A stretch of 64,000 nucleotides of DNA from positions 106,627 through 170,626 of the forward strand of contig NZ_MOWR01000005.1 of NCBI RefSeq assembly GCF_001937065.1, read 5' to 3'. The notes beneath the pieces were generated by a model that searched no databases, was not told the DNA's origin, and was given only the letters and a program-made list of their open reading frames with translations. Positions 18,005 through 26,950 of the stretch are shown one piece after another. The DNA comes from Streptococcus sp. 'caviae'. GTDB taxonomy: Bacteria; Bacillota; Bacilli; Lactobacillales; Streptococcaceae. The translations under genes and the position numbers were made by a program. Numbering within the stretch: position 1 is the stretch's first letter; the number at the start of each line of letters is the position of its first letter.

Positions 18005-18045
18005 GCTGGGGTTAGTAGACATATACTAGCCTCAGCCTTTTATTT
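18005..18045 (+). terminator. Terminator after scrA
   Basis: A 13-bp stem (two G-U pairs) formed by GCTGGGGTTAGTA and TACTAGCCTCAGC, followed by TTTTATTTTTATT. Confidence 0.85.
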
Positions 18046-18096
18046 TTATTCTGCCGGATTAAAAGCAGAATTCTTTCTCAGCAGTTCCTTTAATTA

Positions 18097-18105
18097 TGGT
18101 ATAAT
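18097..18105 (+). promoter_or_regulatory. Promoter of scrK (extended -10)
   Basis: TG-G-TATAAT at 18097-18105; the -35 region is poor. Separate transcription of scrK from scrA is implied because a terminator lies between them. Confidence 0.55.
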
Positions 18106-18190
18106 GAAAAAAAGTAGTTCTTCCTGGAATTGTGCTTTTGCAAGCAGGGGCAGCTACTGGTATTGAAGCAAAAAAGATTCGAGGTTTACT

Positions 18191-19072
18191 ATGTCTAAAT
18201 TATATGGCAGCGTGGAAGCTGGCGGAACAAAATTTGTCTGTGCAGTTGGCGATGAACAGTTTCAGATTGTTGAAAAGGTTCAGTTTCCAACAACAACTCC
18301 CTATGAAACAATTGAAAAGACTGTTGACTTTTTCAAACGATTCGAAGCTGATTTGGCCAGTGTAGCAATCGGTTCTTTTGGACCTATTGATATTGATCCT
18401 AATTCAGAAACCTACGGTTATATTACGTCAACCCCTAAACCTAATTGGGCTAATGTTGACTTGGTAGGTTTGATGTCCAAAGATTTTAAGATTCCTTTTT
18501 ACTTTACAACGGATGTAAATTCTTCAGCCTACGGTGAAACCATTGCCCGTCCTAAAGCGAAAAGCTTAGTCTACTATACAATCGGTACCGGTATCGGAGC
18601 GGGAGCTATTCAAAACGGTGAGTTCATTGGCGGTGTTGGCCACACGGAAGCAGGGCATACTTATCTGGCCCTCCATCCAAGCGATGCAGCCAACGATTTT
18701 TACGGAACCTGTCCTTTCCATAAGGGCTGTCTGGAAGGCTTGGCAGCAGGTCCCAGCCTTGAAGCCAGAACTGGTATTCGCGGGGAGCTGATTGAGCAAA
18801 ATTCTGATGTTTGGGATATTCAAGCTTATTATATTGCTCAGGCAGCTATTCAGGCGACGGTTCTTTACCGTCCGCAGGTTATCGTTTTTGGCGGCGGGGT
18901 CATGGCCCAGGAGCATATGCTGCGCCGGGTTCGTGAAAAATTCACCTCATTGCTTAATGACTACCTTCCTGTACCGGATGTCAAAGACTACATTGTTACG
19001 CCGGCAGTTGCTGAAAATGGCTCTGCTACACTGGGGAATTTTGCTCTGGCGAAAAAAATTTCAGAACGCTGA
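18191..19072 (+). CDS. scrK: Fructokinase, ROK family
   Basis: A 293-residue ROK sugar kinase that phosphorylates the fructose released by ScrB. Seen are the ATP-binding start GSVEAGGTKFVCAVG, the GTGIGAG loop, and the zinc site (His in HTEAGH plus Cys residues in GTCPFHKGCLEG). AGGTTT precedes the ATG. It sits directly between scrA and manA as in S. mutans, placing it in the sucrose pathway rather than general ROK metabolism. Confidence 0.93.
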   Translation: MSKLYGSVEAGGTKFVCAVGDEQFQIVEKVQFPTTTPYETIEKTVDFFKRFEADLASVAIGSFGPIDIDPNSETYGYITSTPKPNWANVDLVGLMSKDFKIPFYFTTDVNSSAYGETIARPKAKSLVYYTIGTGIGAGAIQNGEFIGGVGHTEAGHTYLALHPSDAANDFYGTCPFHKGCLEGLAAGPSLEARTGIRGELIEQNSDVWDIQAYYIAQAAIQATVLYRPQVIVFGGGVMAQEHMLRRVREKFTSLLNDYLPVPDVKDYIVTPAVAENGSATLGNFALAKKISER

Positions 19073-19129
19073 TATCTTTCAAAAAAAGAGGCGGCTGATA
19101 GACAGCTCTGCCTGCTTAGTTACTTTTGT

Positions 19130-19184
19130 GACGCAGGGCGAACTTGGGTCTTTAGACCAAGCAAGTTCGCCCTGCGTCTTTTTC
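19130..19184 (+). terminator. Long terminator after scrK
   Basis: A perfect 17-bp stem (19130-19146 with 19162-19178) capped by an inner GGTCT/AGACC hairpin, then TTTTTCTTTT. It is one of the longest hairpins in the window. Confidence 0.92.
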
Positions 19185-19232
19185 TTTTGCTAAAATGTGA
19201 TATAATGAGAAAAAATGACAGGAGAACATGTA

Positions 19233-20183
19233 ATGGCAGAACCTTTATTTTTACAATCACAAATGCATGAAAAAATCTGGGGCGGCAATCGTTTGAAAAC
19301 AGAATTTGCTTATGACATTCCCAGCGAAACAACCGGTGAATATTGGGCAATCTCAGCTCATCCTAACGGAGTTTCTCTTGTCACAAACGGTCTTTATCAA
19401 GGAACTGCGCTTGATAAACTCTACGCCGAACACAGAGAATTGTTTGGGCAGAGCAAGAGTCCTGTTTTTCCGCTCCTGACGAAGATTTTAGATGCTAACG
19501 ATTGGCTGAGTGTTCAGGTTCACCCGGATGATCAATATGCTTTGGAGCATGAAGGAGAATTGGGAAAGACCGAGTGCTGGTATGTTATTTCTGCTGATGA
19601 AGGGGCTGAAATCATTTACGGTCATAATGCTCAGTCAAAAGCTGAGCTGCGGGATTTGATCGCGTCAGAAGACTGGGATCAGCTTCTGACGCGCATTCCG
19701 GTTAAAGCCGGAGATTTCTTTTATGTTCCCAGCGGTACCATGCATGCGATTGGCAAGGGAATTATGATTTTGGAGACCCAGCAGTCCAGTGACACGACTT
19801 ACCGCGTTTATGATTTTGACCGCAGGGATAGCCAAGGACAAAAGCGGGAACTGCATATTGAGGCATCCATTGATGTTTTGAATATTGGAGCCCCTGCTAA
19901 TTCAACCCCTGTCAGTCTGGCTTTAGAAGGAATAAAGACCACTCTTTTGGTTTCCAGTTCTTTCTTTGCTGTTTATAAGTGGGAAATAGACGGTTCTGTC
20001 AGGATGCGGCAGACTGCTCCCTATCTCTTGCTCAGTGTACTGGCCGGAGAGGGCAGCATCACTGTCGACGAAAAAAACTACCCTCTTAAAAAGGGAGACC
20101 ACTTTATCCTTCCAAGTGATGTCAAAGCCTGGGAATTTACAGGAAATCTGACAATAATTGCCAGCCACCCTAATGAGCGCTGA
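19233..20183 (+). CDS. manA: Mannose-6-phosphate isomerase, class I
   Basis: A 316-residue cupin-fold zinc enzyme interconverting mannose-6-P and fructose-6-P. Conserved blocks are EKIWGG near the start, EYWAISAHPNG, LSVQVHPDD (zinc ligands) and FFYVPSGTMHAIG. The ATG at 19233 is used because AGGAG lies 8 nt before it; the in-frame ATG at 19215 lacks a site. It follows scrK and channels mannose and fructose phosphates to glycolysis. Confidence 0.94.
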   Translation: MAEPLFLQSQMHEKIWGGNRLKTEFAYDIPSETTGEYWAISAHPNGVSLVTNGLYQGTALDKLYAEHRELFGQSKSPVFPLLTKILDANDWLSVQVHPDDQYALEHEGELGKTECWYVISADEGAEIIYGHNAQSKAELRDLIASEDWDQLLTRIPVKAGDFFYVPSGTMHAIGKGIMILETQQSSDTTYRVYDFDRRDSQGQKRELHIEASIDVLNIGAPANSTPVSLALEGIKTTLLVSSSFFAVYKWEIDGSVRMRQTAPYLLLSVLAGEGSITVDEKNYPLKKGDHFILPSDVKAWEFTGNLTIIASHPNER

Positions 20184-20189
20184 CATGAG

Positions 20190-20221
20190 AAATCTGCTCC
20201 TTGCCAAGGAGCAGATTTTTA
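20190..20221 (+). terminator. Terminator after manA
   Basis: A perfect 13-bp stem AAATCTGCTCCTT/AAGGAGCAGATTT with loop GCC and a T-run. Confidence 0.92.
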
Positions 20222-20481
20222 AATGAACTGCTGCCGACAGTAAAAGATCGAATTGGATTGAACGGTTTAGCCGCCTGATTGAGGAACAGACTTTCTTGGC
20301 ACAGCAGCTAAGGCAAAATTTTCGTCGGTCGGTCAAGGCTGGCTGTAGAGCTTGATTGCTGGAAGCCTGCATTTTACAGCTGCATTTTAGGCTGCAAATA
20401 GGAGCGTGAAAGCCGGCTTTGGTGGTGAAAGTAACTCCAATTTTCACTCTTTTGTTTGGCTTAAACGGCTCATAGGAATTC
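20222..20481. other. Gene-free gap between manA and secA
   Basis: About 260 nt without a convincing gene. A direct repeat CTGCATTTTA (near 20370 and 20384) lies in a GCCTGC/GGCTGC-flanked segment. The minus strand stays open through it, but from a GTG with no ribosome binding site and across manA. It may be a dispersed intergenic repeat. Confidence 0.5.
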
Positions 20482-20510
20482 TTGAATAAGAGCGGTATTT
20501 ATGATAAAAT
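20482..20510 (+). promoter_or_regulatory. Promoter of secA
   Basis: TTGAAT (20482-20487), 17-nt spacer, TAAAAT (20505-20510), 30 nt ahead of secA. Confidence 0.7.
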
Positions 20511-20540
20511 AGAGCGATAATACTATCGAAAGGAAGCAAG

Positions 20541-23063
20541 ATGGCAAATATTCTACGCACTATCATTGAGAATGATAAAGGCGAAGTAAGAAAATTAGCA
20601 AAAATAGCAAAAAAAGTTGAAAGTTATGCTGATGAAATGGAGACCCTGGCAGATGAGGAACTCCAAGCTAAAACGGAAGAATTTAAGCAGCGCTATCAAA
20701 ATGGCGAATCCTTGGATGACCTTCTTCCTGAGGCTTTTGCTGTTGTTCGTGAAGCTTCAAAGCGTGTTTTAGGTCTTTATCCTTATCACGTTCAAATTAT
20801 GGGCGGGGTGGTTCTTCACCACGGCGATATTCCTGAAATGAAGACCGGTGAAGGGAAAACCCTGACAGCAACCATGCCTGTTTACCTCAACGCACTTGCC
20901 GGTGAAGGCGTGCATGTTGTCACAGTCAATGAATACTTGGCAACGCGTGATGCTACTGAAATGGGTGAGCTTTATTCATGGCTGGGACTGTCTGTCGGAA
21001 TCAATCTGGCAGCCAAATCATCATCAGAAAAGCGTGACGCCTACAATTGTGATATTACTTATTCGACCAACGCTGAGATCGGTTTTGATTACCTGCGTGA
21101 TAATATGGTGGTTCGCAAGGAAAATATGGTACAGCGGCCGCTTAATTTTGCACTTGTGGATGAGGTTGACTCCGTTTTGATTGACGAAGCCAGAACGCCG
21201 CTTATTGTTTCAGGGCCTGTCAGCACAGAAACCAACCAGCTCTATTACCGTGCAGACAGTTTTGTAAAGACGCTGACAGAAGATGATTATGCTATCGATA
21301 CGCCGACGAAAACCATCGGTCTTAAGGACTCTGGGATTGATAAGGCAGAGGCCTATTTCCATCTGGACAATCTCTACGATATTGAAAATGTCGCTCTGAC
21401 TCACTATATTGATAATGCTCTGCGTGCCAACTACATCATGCTGCTTGATATTGACTATGTGGTCAGTGAGGATCAGGAAATTCTGATTGTTGACCAATTT
21501 ACCGGGCGGACAATGGAAGGACGCCGTTTTTCTGACGGACTTCATCAGGCGATTGAAGCCAAAGAAGGCGTGTCAATTCAGGATGAATCAAAGACCAGTG
21601 CCTCTATCACCTACCAAAACATGTTTCGGATGTACAAGAAGCTGGCCGGTATGACCGGTACTGCTAAGACGGAAGAAGAGGAATTCCGCGAAATCTATAA
21701 CATGCGTGTCATTCCGATTCCGACTAACCGTCCGGTAGCTCGTATTGATCATCAGGATTTGCTCTACCCGACGCTTGAGTCTAAGTTTAAGGCCGTTATT
21801 GCTGATGTGAAGGCCCGCCATGAGAAAGGTCAGCCGGTTTTGGTCGGTACTGTTGCGGTTGAAACCTCAGACCTTATTTCAAAAATGCTGACTCAGGCAG
21901 GCATTCCTCATGAGGTTCTCAATGCCAAAAATCACTTTAAAGAAGCTCAGATTATTATGAATGCCGGTCAGCGCGGTGCTGTTACTATTGCGACCAATAT
22001 GGCCGGGCGCGGAACAGATATTAAGCTTGGTGAAGGTGTACGTGAACTCGGAGGTCTTTGTGTTATCGGTACAGAACGTCACGAAAGCCGCCGGATTGAT
22101 AATCAGCTGCGCGGACGTTCGGGACGTCAGGGAGATCCCGGTGAATCCCAGTTTTATCTGTCGCTTGAAGATGAATTGATGCGCCGCTTTGGTTCGGAAC
22201 GCATCAAGGCTCTTCTCGACCGCTTCATTGAAGAAGACAGCGATGTGGTTATTAAATCGCGTATGCTGACCAATCAGGTTGAATCTGCTCAAAAGCGGGT
22301 TGAAGGTAACAATTATGACACACGGAAACAAGTCCTCCAGTACGATGACGTTATGCGTGAACAGCGTGAGATTATCTATGCTGAACGTTACGATGTCATC
22401 ACTGCTGAGAGAGACCTTGGCCCAGAAATCAAGGCCATGATTAAGCGGACAATTGAGCGCACAGTGGAGTCTCACAGCCGCTTGGACCGCAAGGAAAGTC
22501 TCGAGGCTATTCTTAATTTCGCTAAAACCAATCTGCTGCCCGAAGATTCGATCAGCCTACACGATATCGAAGATCTGAAGTATGATGATATTAAGGATTT
22601 GCTCTATGATGCTGCCTTAAAAAATTATGACCGTCAGATTGCCAAACTTCGCGATGAAGAAGCGGTCCGGGAATTCCAAAAGGTGCTTATCCTAATGGTC
22701 GTTGACAATAAGTGGACCGACCATATCGATGCCTTGGATCAGCTCAGAAGTTCGGTCGGTTTGCGCGGCTATGCACAGAACAATCCTATCGTTGAATACC
22801 AGTCAGAAGGCTTTAGAATGTTCCAGGATATGATTGGTGCTATTGAATTTGATGTGACCCGTACGATGATGAAAGCACAAATTCATGAACAGGAACGTGA
22901 AAAAGAGGCTGAAAGCAGAACAACTGCCCAACAAAATATTTCAGCCCAGTCTGGAACAGCGGCTCAGCAAGACCCTGTTTTTAAAGGTGTCGGCCGCAAT
23001 GATAAGTGTCCGTGCGGTTCGGGCAAGAAGTTTAAGAATTGCCATGGCCGCAAGCGATTCTAA
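20541..23063 (+). CDS. secA: Preprotein translocase ATPase SecA
   Basis: An 840-residue SecA, the motor that drives unfolded proteins through SecYEG. Motif I ([13 protein letters not shown]), the [14 protein letters not shown]alker B segment, the [18 protein letters not shown] region and the MAGRGTDI helicase motif are all seen. The extreme C-terminus carries the zinc-binding [14 protein letters not shown] that contacts phospholipid and ribosome. AAAGGAAG precedes the ATG. The length is normal for the general SecA, not the accessory SecA2. Confidence 0.98.
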   Translation: MANILRTIIENDKGEVRKLAKIAKKVESYADEMETLADEELQAKTEEFKQRYQNGESLDDLLPEAFAVVREASKRVLGLYPYHVQIMGGVVLHHGDIPEMKTGEGKTLTATMPVYLNALAGEGVHVVTVNEYLATRDATEMGELYSWLGLSVGINLAAKSSSEKRDAYNCDITYSTNAEIGFDYLRDNMVVRKENMVQRPLNFALVDEVDSVLIDEARTPLIVSGPVSTETNQLYYRADSFVKTLTEDDYAIDTPTKTIGLKDSGIDKAEAYFHLDNLYDIENVALTHYIDNALRANYIMLLDIDYVVSEDQEILIVDQFTGRTMEGRRFSDGLHQAIEAKEGVSIQDESKTSASITYQNMFRMYKKLAGMTGTAKTEEEEFREIYNMRVIPIPTNRPVARIDHQDLLYPTLESKFKAVIADVKARHEKGQPVLVGTVAVETSDLISKMLTQAGIPHEVLNAKNHFKEAQIIMNAGQRGAVTIATNMAGRGTDIKLGEGVRELGGLCVIGTERHESRRIDNQLRGRSGRQGDPGESQFYLSLEDELMRRFGSERIKALLDRFIEEDSDVVIKSRMLTNQVESAQKRVEGNNYDTRKQVLQYDDVMREQREIIYAERYDVITAERDLGPEIKAMIKRTIERTVESHSRLDRKESLEAILNFAKTNLLPEDSISLHDIEDLKYDDIKDLLYDAALKNYDRQIAKLRDEEAVREFQKVLILMVVDNKWTDHIDALDQLRSSVGLRGYAQNNPIVEYQSEGFRMFQDMIGAIEFDVTRTMMKAQIHEQEREKEAESRTTAQQNISAQSGTAAQQDPVFKGVGRNDKCPCGSGKKFKNCHGRKRF

Positions 23064-23080
23064 AAAGGGGGAGAACAACA

Positions 23081-24112
23081 ATGTCTTTTAAAGCAACCAG
23101 TGATAAAATTAATGTTGAAGAAGTCCGCAGCCTGTCACAATTGACAGGCGACGCTTTGGACAAAAAAGAAGCTCGCGACCGTGAGCTGGAAGCAATTATT
23201 AAGGGAGAAGATGACCGCCTGCTTTTAATTATCGGTCCCTGCTCCTCGGATAATGAAGAAGCCGTCCTTGAGTATGCTAAGCGCTTAGCAAAGCTGCAGG
23301 AAGAAGTCAAGGATCGTGTGTTCATGGTTATGCGCGTCTATACGGCTAAACCGCGCACCAACGGTGACGGCTATAAGGGAATGGTGCATCAGCCTAATAC
23401 AGAAGAAGCACCGAGCCTGATTAACGGGATTATGGCTGTTCGCAACCTCCATTACCGGGTCATTACAGAAACAGGGCTGACAACAGCAGATGAAATGCTT
23501 TATCCCGAAAACCTGCCTTTGATTGAGGATTTGGTGTCTTATATAGCTGTCGGTGCCCGCTCGGTTGAGGATCAGCAGCACCGCTTTGTGGCTTCCGGAA
23601 TTGATGTTCCGACAGGAATGAAAAATCCAACATCCGGTAACCTGAATATTATGTTTAATGGTATTTATGCGGCTCAAAATAAACAGTCTTTCCTCTTTAA
23701 TGGAGAAGAAGTCGAAACCAGCGGCAATCCTTTGGCCCATGCTATTTTGCGCGGCGGTGTTAATGAATACGGCAAAAATATTCCAAATTACTACTACGAC
23801 AACGTTTTAGATACCATCGAACAGTATGAAAACATGGGACTGGAAAATCCTTTCATCGTTATCGATACCAACCACGACAATTCAGGAAAACAATATTTGG
23901 AGCAGGTCAGAATTGTTCGCCAGACCCTTATCAACCGTGATTGGAATGACAAGATTAACAAATACGTCCGCGGCTTTATGATCGAGTCTTACTTAGAAGA
24001 CGGGCGTCAAAACGAACCGGAAGTCTTCGGAAAATCAATCACAGATCCATGTCTGGGCTGGGACAACACTGAACAATTAGTTCACGAAATTTACGATACT
24101 TTGGGAAAATAA
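23081..24112 (+). CDS. 3-deoxy-7-phosphoheptulonate (DAHP) synthase, copy 1
   Basis: The product has 343 residues of the class I (AroFGH-type) family: IIGPCSSDNEEAV, the RVYTAKPRTNGDGYKG active-site stretch, GARSVEDQ and GKSITDPCLGWDNTE. It condenses PEP with erythrose-4-P to open the shikimate pathway. ATG at 23081 follows GGGGGAG; the frame is also open into the end of secA but without a site. It is the first of two adjacent paralogues. Confidence 0.94.
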   Translation: MSFKATSDKINVEEVRSLSQLTGDALDKKEARDRELEAIIKGEDDRLLLIIGPCSSDNEEAVLEYAKRLAKLQEEVKDRVFMVMRVYTAKPRTNGDGYKGMVHQPNTEEAPSLINGIMAVRNLHYRVITETGLTTADEMLYPENLPLIEDLVSYIAVGARSVEDQQHRFVASGIDVPTGMKNPTSGNLNIMFNGIYAAQNKQSFLFNGEEVETSGNPLAHAILRGGVNEYGKNIPNYYYDNVLDTIEQYENMGLENPFIVIDTNHDNSGKQYLEQVRIVRQTLINRDWNDKINKYVRGFMIESYLEDGRQNEPEVFGKSITDPCLGWDNTEQLVHEIYDTLGK

Positions 24113-24113
24113 A

Positions 24114-25148
24114 ATGGGCATTCATCAAAAAAGCACAACCATAGATATTTCTAAAATCAAAGCAGATACGCAGCTAAAAGATGGGGATTTAGCCAGAAAA
24201 CAGGCGCGTGACGCTGAACTGGCTAAGATTATCAAAGGTGAAGATGACCGTATTCTTTTGGTCATGGGGCCTTGTTCATCGGACAATGAAGAAGCGGTGC
24301 TGGAATATGCACATCGTTTGGCAAAGCTTCAAGAAGAAGTAAAAGATCATATCTTTATTGTCATGCGTGTCTATACAGCTAAGCCTCGGACGAACGGTGA
24401 CGGCTACAAGGGGCTTATCCATCAGCCTAACAGCTCTAAGCTGCCGGATCTTATCAATGGCATTCATGCAGTCCGCAATCTTCACTACCGTGTCATTACT
24501 GAGACAGGGCTGACAACGGCTGATGAGATGCTTTATCCGTCCAATCTTGTCTTAGTTGATGATTTGGTTTCCTACCATGCTGTCGGTGCCCGTTCGGTTG
24601 AAGACCAGGAACATCGTTTTGTAGCTTCAGGGATTGATGTTCCGACAGGAATGAAAAATCCGACCTCCGGCAATCTCAAGGTGATGCTGAATGCTATTCA
24701 CGCAGCTCAGAGTTCGCAGAATTTTATTTACAATGGTGCTGAGGTAGAAACCGATGGCAATCCTTTAGCTCATGTCATCCTGCGCGGCGGCAGCAATGAA
24801 CATGGTGAATACGAGCCTAATTATTACTATGACATTCTCTTAAAACTGATTGACCAGTATGAAGATATGGGACTGTCCTATCCTTTCATTGTCATTGATA
24901 CCAATCATGATAATTCAGGGAAAAACTATTTGGAACAGGTGCGGATTGTTCGCCACACGCTTATCAACCGTGATTGGAATGACAAGATTAACAAATATGT
25001 CCGCGGCTTTATGATTGAGTCTTATTTAGAAGACGGCCGTCAGGACGAACCGGAAGTTTTCGGAAAATCGATCACGGATCCGTGTCTGGGCTGGGACAAC
25101 ACCGAACAATTGGTACATGAGATTTATGATACCTTGAAAGACAGTTAA
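24114..25148 (+). CDS. 3-deoxy-7-phosphoheptulonate (DAHP) synthase, copy 2
   Basis: The product has 344 residues, with the same motifs as copy 1 (VMGPCSSDNEEAV, RVYTAKPRTNGDGYKG, GKSITDPCLGWDNTE). It starts 1 nt after the stop of copy 1, so the two are cotranscribed and probably coupled. The N-terminal 35 residues differ most between copies, while the last 80 or so are nearly identical at protein level, which may reflect gene conversion. Two isozymes could differ in feedback inhibition by aromatic amino acids; the sequence does not say which. Confidence 0.94.
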   Translation: MGIHQKSTTIDISKIKADTQLKDGDLARKQARDAELAKIIKGEDDRILLVMGPCSSDNEEAVLEYAHRLAKLQEEVKDHIFIVMRVYTAKPRTNGDGYKGLIHQPNSSKLPDLINGIHAVRNLHYRVITETGLTTADEMLYPSNLVLVDDLVSYHAVGARSVEDQEHRFVASGIDVPTGMKNPTSGNLKVMLNAIHAAQSSQNFIYNGAEVETDGNPLAHVILRGGSNEHGEYEPNYYYDILLKLIDQYEDMGLSYPFIVIDTNHDNSGKNYLEQVRIVRHTLINRDWNDKINKYVRGFMIESYLEDGRQDEPEVFGKSITDPCLGWDNTEQLVHEIYDTLKDS

Positions 25149-25257
25149 GCGGATTATCTGATCTCAGGCAGATCTGGTGCTAAAATTTTACTGAAAAAAG
25201 CAGGGAGCTGTCAGCATTTATCCTGCCAAATGTTAAGTTTGATAACGATAAGAGATT

Positions 25258-25281
25258 GAGACCCTGTCCCAGTCTCTTTTA
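25258..25281 (+). terminator. Hairpin between the DAHP synthases and acpS
   Basis: GAGAC pairs with GTCTC around a 9-nt loop, followed by TTTT. A second weak GCAGG/CCTGC hairpin lies 35 nt upstream. Confidence 0.5.
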
Positions 25282-25291
25282 GAAAGATATT

Positions 25292-25654
25292 ATGATAGTA
25301 GGACACGGAATTGATTTGCAAGAGATAGGTGCTGTTCAGAAGGCCTATCAAAAAAACAGCCGTTTTGCTGATAAGGTGCTGACGGCTAAAGAGCTGGAAA
25401 TATTTTCAACCCTTGCTGAGAAACGAAAGATTGAATACTTGGCCGGACGCTGGGCTGCCAAAGAGGCTTTTTCAAAAGCCTATGGCAGCGGTATCGGCAG
25501 TTTGCGCTTTCAGGATTTGGAAATTTTATCTAATGACAAAGGAGCGCCCATCTTTACCAAGGCGCCTTTTTCCGGAAATATCTTTATCAGTATCTCTCAT
25601 TCGGGGAACTTCGTTGAAGCCAGTGTTATTTTGGAGGAGAATCATGATTGCTAG
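25292..25654 (+). CDS. acpS: Holo-[acyl-carrier-protein] synthase
   Basis: The product has 120 residues. [12 protein letters not shown] (Asp ligand) and the [16 protein letters not shown] motif with catalytic Glu identify AcpS, which transfers 4-phosphopantetheine from CoA to acyl carrier protein. It overlaps alr by 11 nt; the acpS-alr pair is conserved in Firmicutes. Confidence 0.94.
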   Translation: MIVGHGIDLQEIGAVQKAYQKNSRFADKVLTAKELEIFSTLAEKRKIEYLAGRWAAKEAFSKAYGSGIGSLRFQDLEILSNDKGAPIFTKAPFSGNIFISISHSGNFVEASVILEENHDC

Positions 25655-26771
25655 TTATCATCGTCCAACAACCGCACATATTCATCTGGACCGCATTGCT
25701 TCTAATATCAAACAGGTACAAAGCCACATCAGCAAAGACATTAAAACATTTGCCGTTGTCAAGGCCAATGCTTACGGTCACGGTGCCGTGCCAGTGGCGA
25801 AGGCCATTCAAAATCAGGTAGATGGTTTTTGTGTGTCTAATTTAGACGAGGCACTTGAACTGCGTCGGGCCGGTTTGAAAGATTTCGTTCTGATTTTAGG
25901 GGTTATTCTGCCTGATGAAGCAGCTTTAGCCAAAGAGGAAGGCATTACACTTACAGTTGCTGATCTGGAGTGGCTGCAGGAGGCTAAGGCTAAAAAAATT
26001 GATTTAAAGGGCCTGTCAGTGCACGTTAAGGTTGACTCCGGTATGGGCAGAATCGGTGTCAGAAATCTGACAGAAGCTAATCAGCTTATTGCCGGTTTGC
26101 AGGAAGCAGGAGCAGCAGTTGAAGGGATTTTCACCCATTTTGCAACAGCTGACGAAGCTTCCGATGTTAAATTTAAGCAGCAGCTGCAAAAATTTGAAGG
26201 AATCGTTGAACACTTGGACAGCAGGCCGCCAATTGTCCACTCCTCCAATTCGGCTGCCAGCATTTGGCACAGTGACACGGTTATGAATGCCGTCCGCTTA
26301 GGAGTTGTGATGTACGGCTTAAATCCAAGCGGTCAGGCGCTTGAGCTGCCTTATCCTCTCCAACCGGCACTGGACTTGACATCACTCTTGGTTCAGGTCA
26401 AAGAGGTAAATGCCGGAGACACCATTGGTTATGGTGCCACCTATACGGCTGATCAAGGTGAAATCATCGGAACAGTGCCTATCGGCTACGCCGATGGCTG
26501 GACAAGAAATTTGCAAGGCTTTAAAGTGTTGGTAGACGGTCAGTATTGTGAGATTGTCGGACGTGTGTCCATGGATCAAATTACCATTCGTCTGCCTAAG
26601 CGCTATCCGCTAGGAACAAAAGTTACTCTGATCGGTCAAGACGGGAGTAAGAGTATTTCGGCGACTGATGTTGCTGACAAAAAAGGAACAATTAATTATG
26701 AAGTTCTTTGCCTCATCAGCGACCGTGTTCCCAGAAAATATCAGCCACAATCCGGCAATGCAGCTAATTAG
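25644..26771 (+). CDS. alr: Alanine racemase
   Basis: The product has 375 residues. The PLP Lys is in [12 protein letters not shown] near residue 40, and the catalytic Tyr lies in the C-terminal beta domain (TIGYGATY). It supplies D-alanine for peptidoglycan and teichoic acid. ATG at 25644 is preceded by GGAGGA and overlaps the acpS end, which argues for coupling. It is followed by a long hairpin terminator. Confidence 0.95.
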   Translation: MIASYHRPTTAHIHLDRIASNIKQVQSHISKDIKTFAVVKANAYGHGAVPVAKAIQNQVDGFCVSNLDEALELRRAGLKDFVLILGVILPDEAALAKEEGITLTVADLEWLQEAKAKKIDLKGLSVHVKVDSGMGRIGVRNLTEANQLIAGLQEAGAAVEGIFTHFATADEASDVKFKQQLQKFEGIVEHLDSRPPIVHSSNSAASIWHSDTVMNAVRLGVVMYGLNPSGQALELPYPLQPALDLTSLLVQVKEVNAGDTIGYGATYTADQGEIIGTVPIGYADGWTRNLQGFKVLVDGQYCEIVGRVSMDQITIRLPKRYPLGTKVTLIGQDGSKSISATDVADKKGTINYEVLCLISDRVPRKYQPQSGNAAN

Positions 26772-26807
26772 CTTGCAGCGCTAAGACTGCTATAGTACGT
26801 GAATAAA

Positions 26808-26868
26808 AAGGCTTGGGAGGACACAGACTGAATGCTATACAGTCACAGGTGTGCTCCCGCTTTTTATG
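26808..26868 (+). terminator. Terminator after alr
   Basis: An imperfect long stem from GGGAGGACAC...GACTG with CAGTC...GTGTGCTCCC, followed by TTTTTAT. Confidence 0.65.
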
Positions 26869-26950
26869 GCTTATTTAAGAGTTGCTTTACAGCCTGTCGA
26901 AAGTCCGCTGCTTTTGATATAATGGTAAAAAAGTTAGTAGAGGGGTGCTT

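Noticed and set aside
19923..20447. A 174-codon minus-strand frame over the manA end and the following gap
   Set aside because: It starts at GTG without a ribosome binding site and overlaps manA by 260 nt antisense; no motif was recognised.
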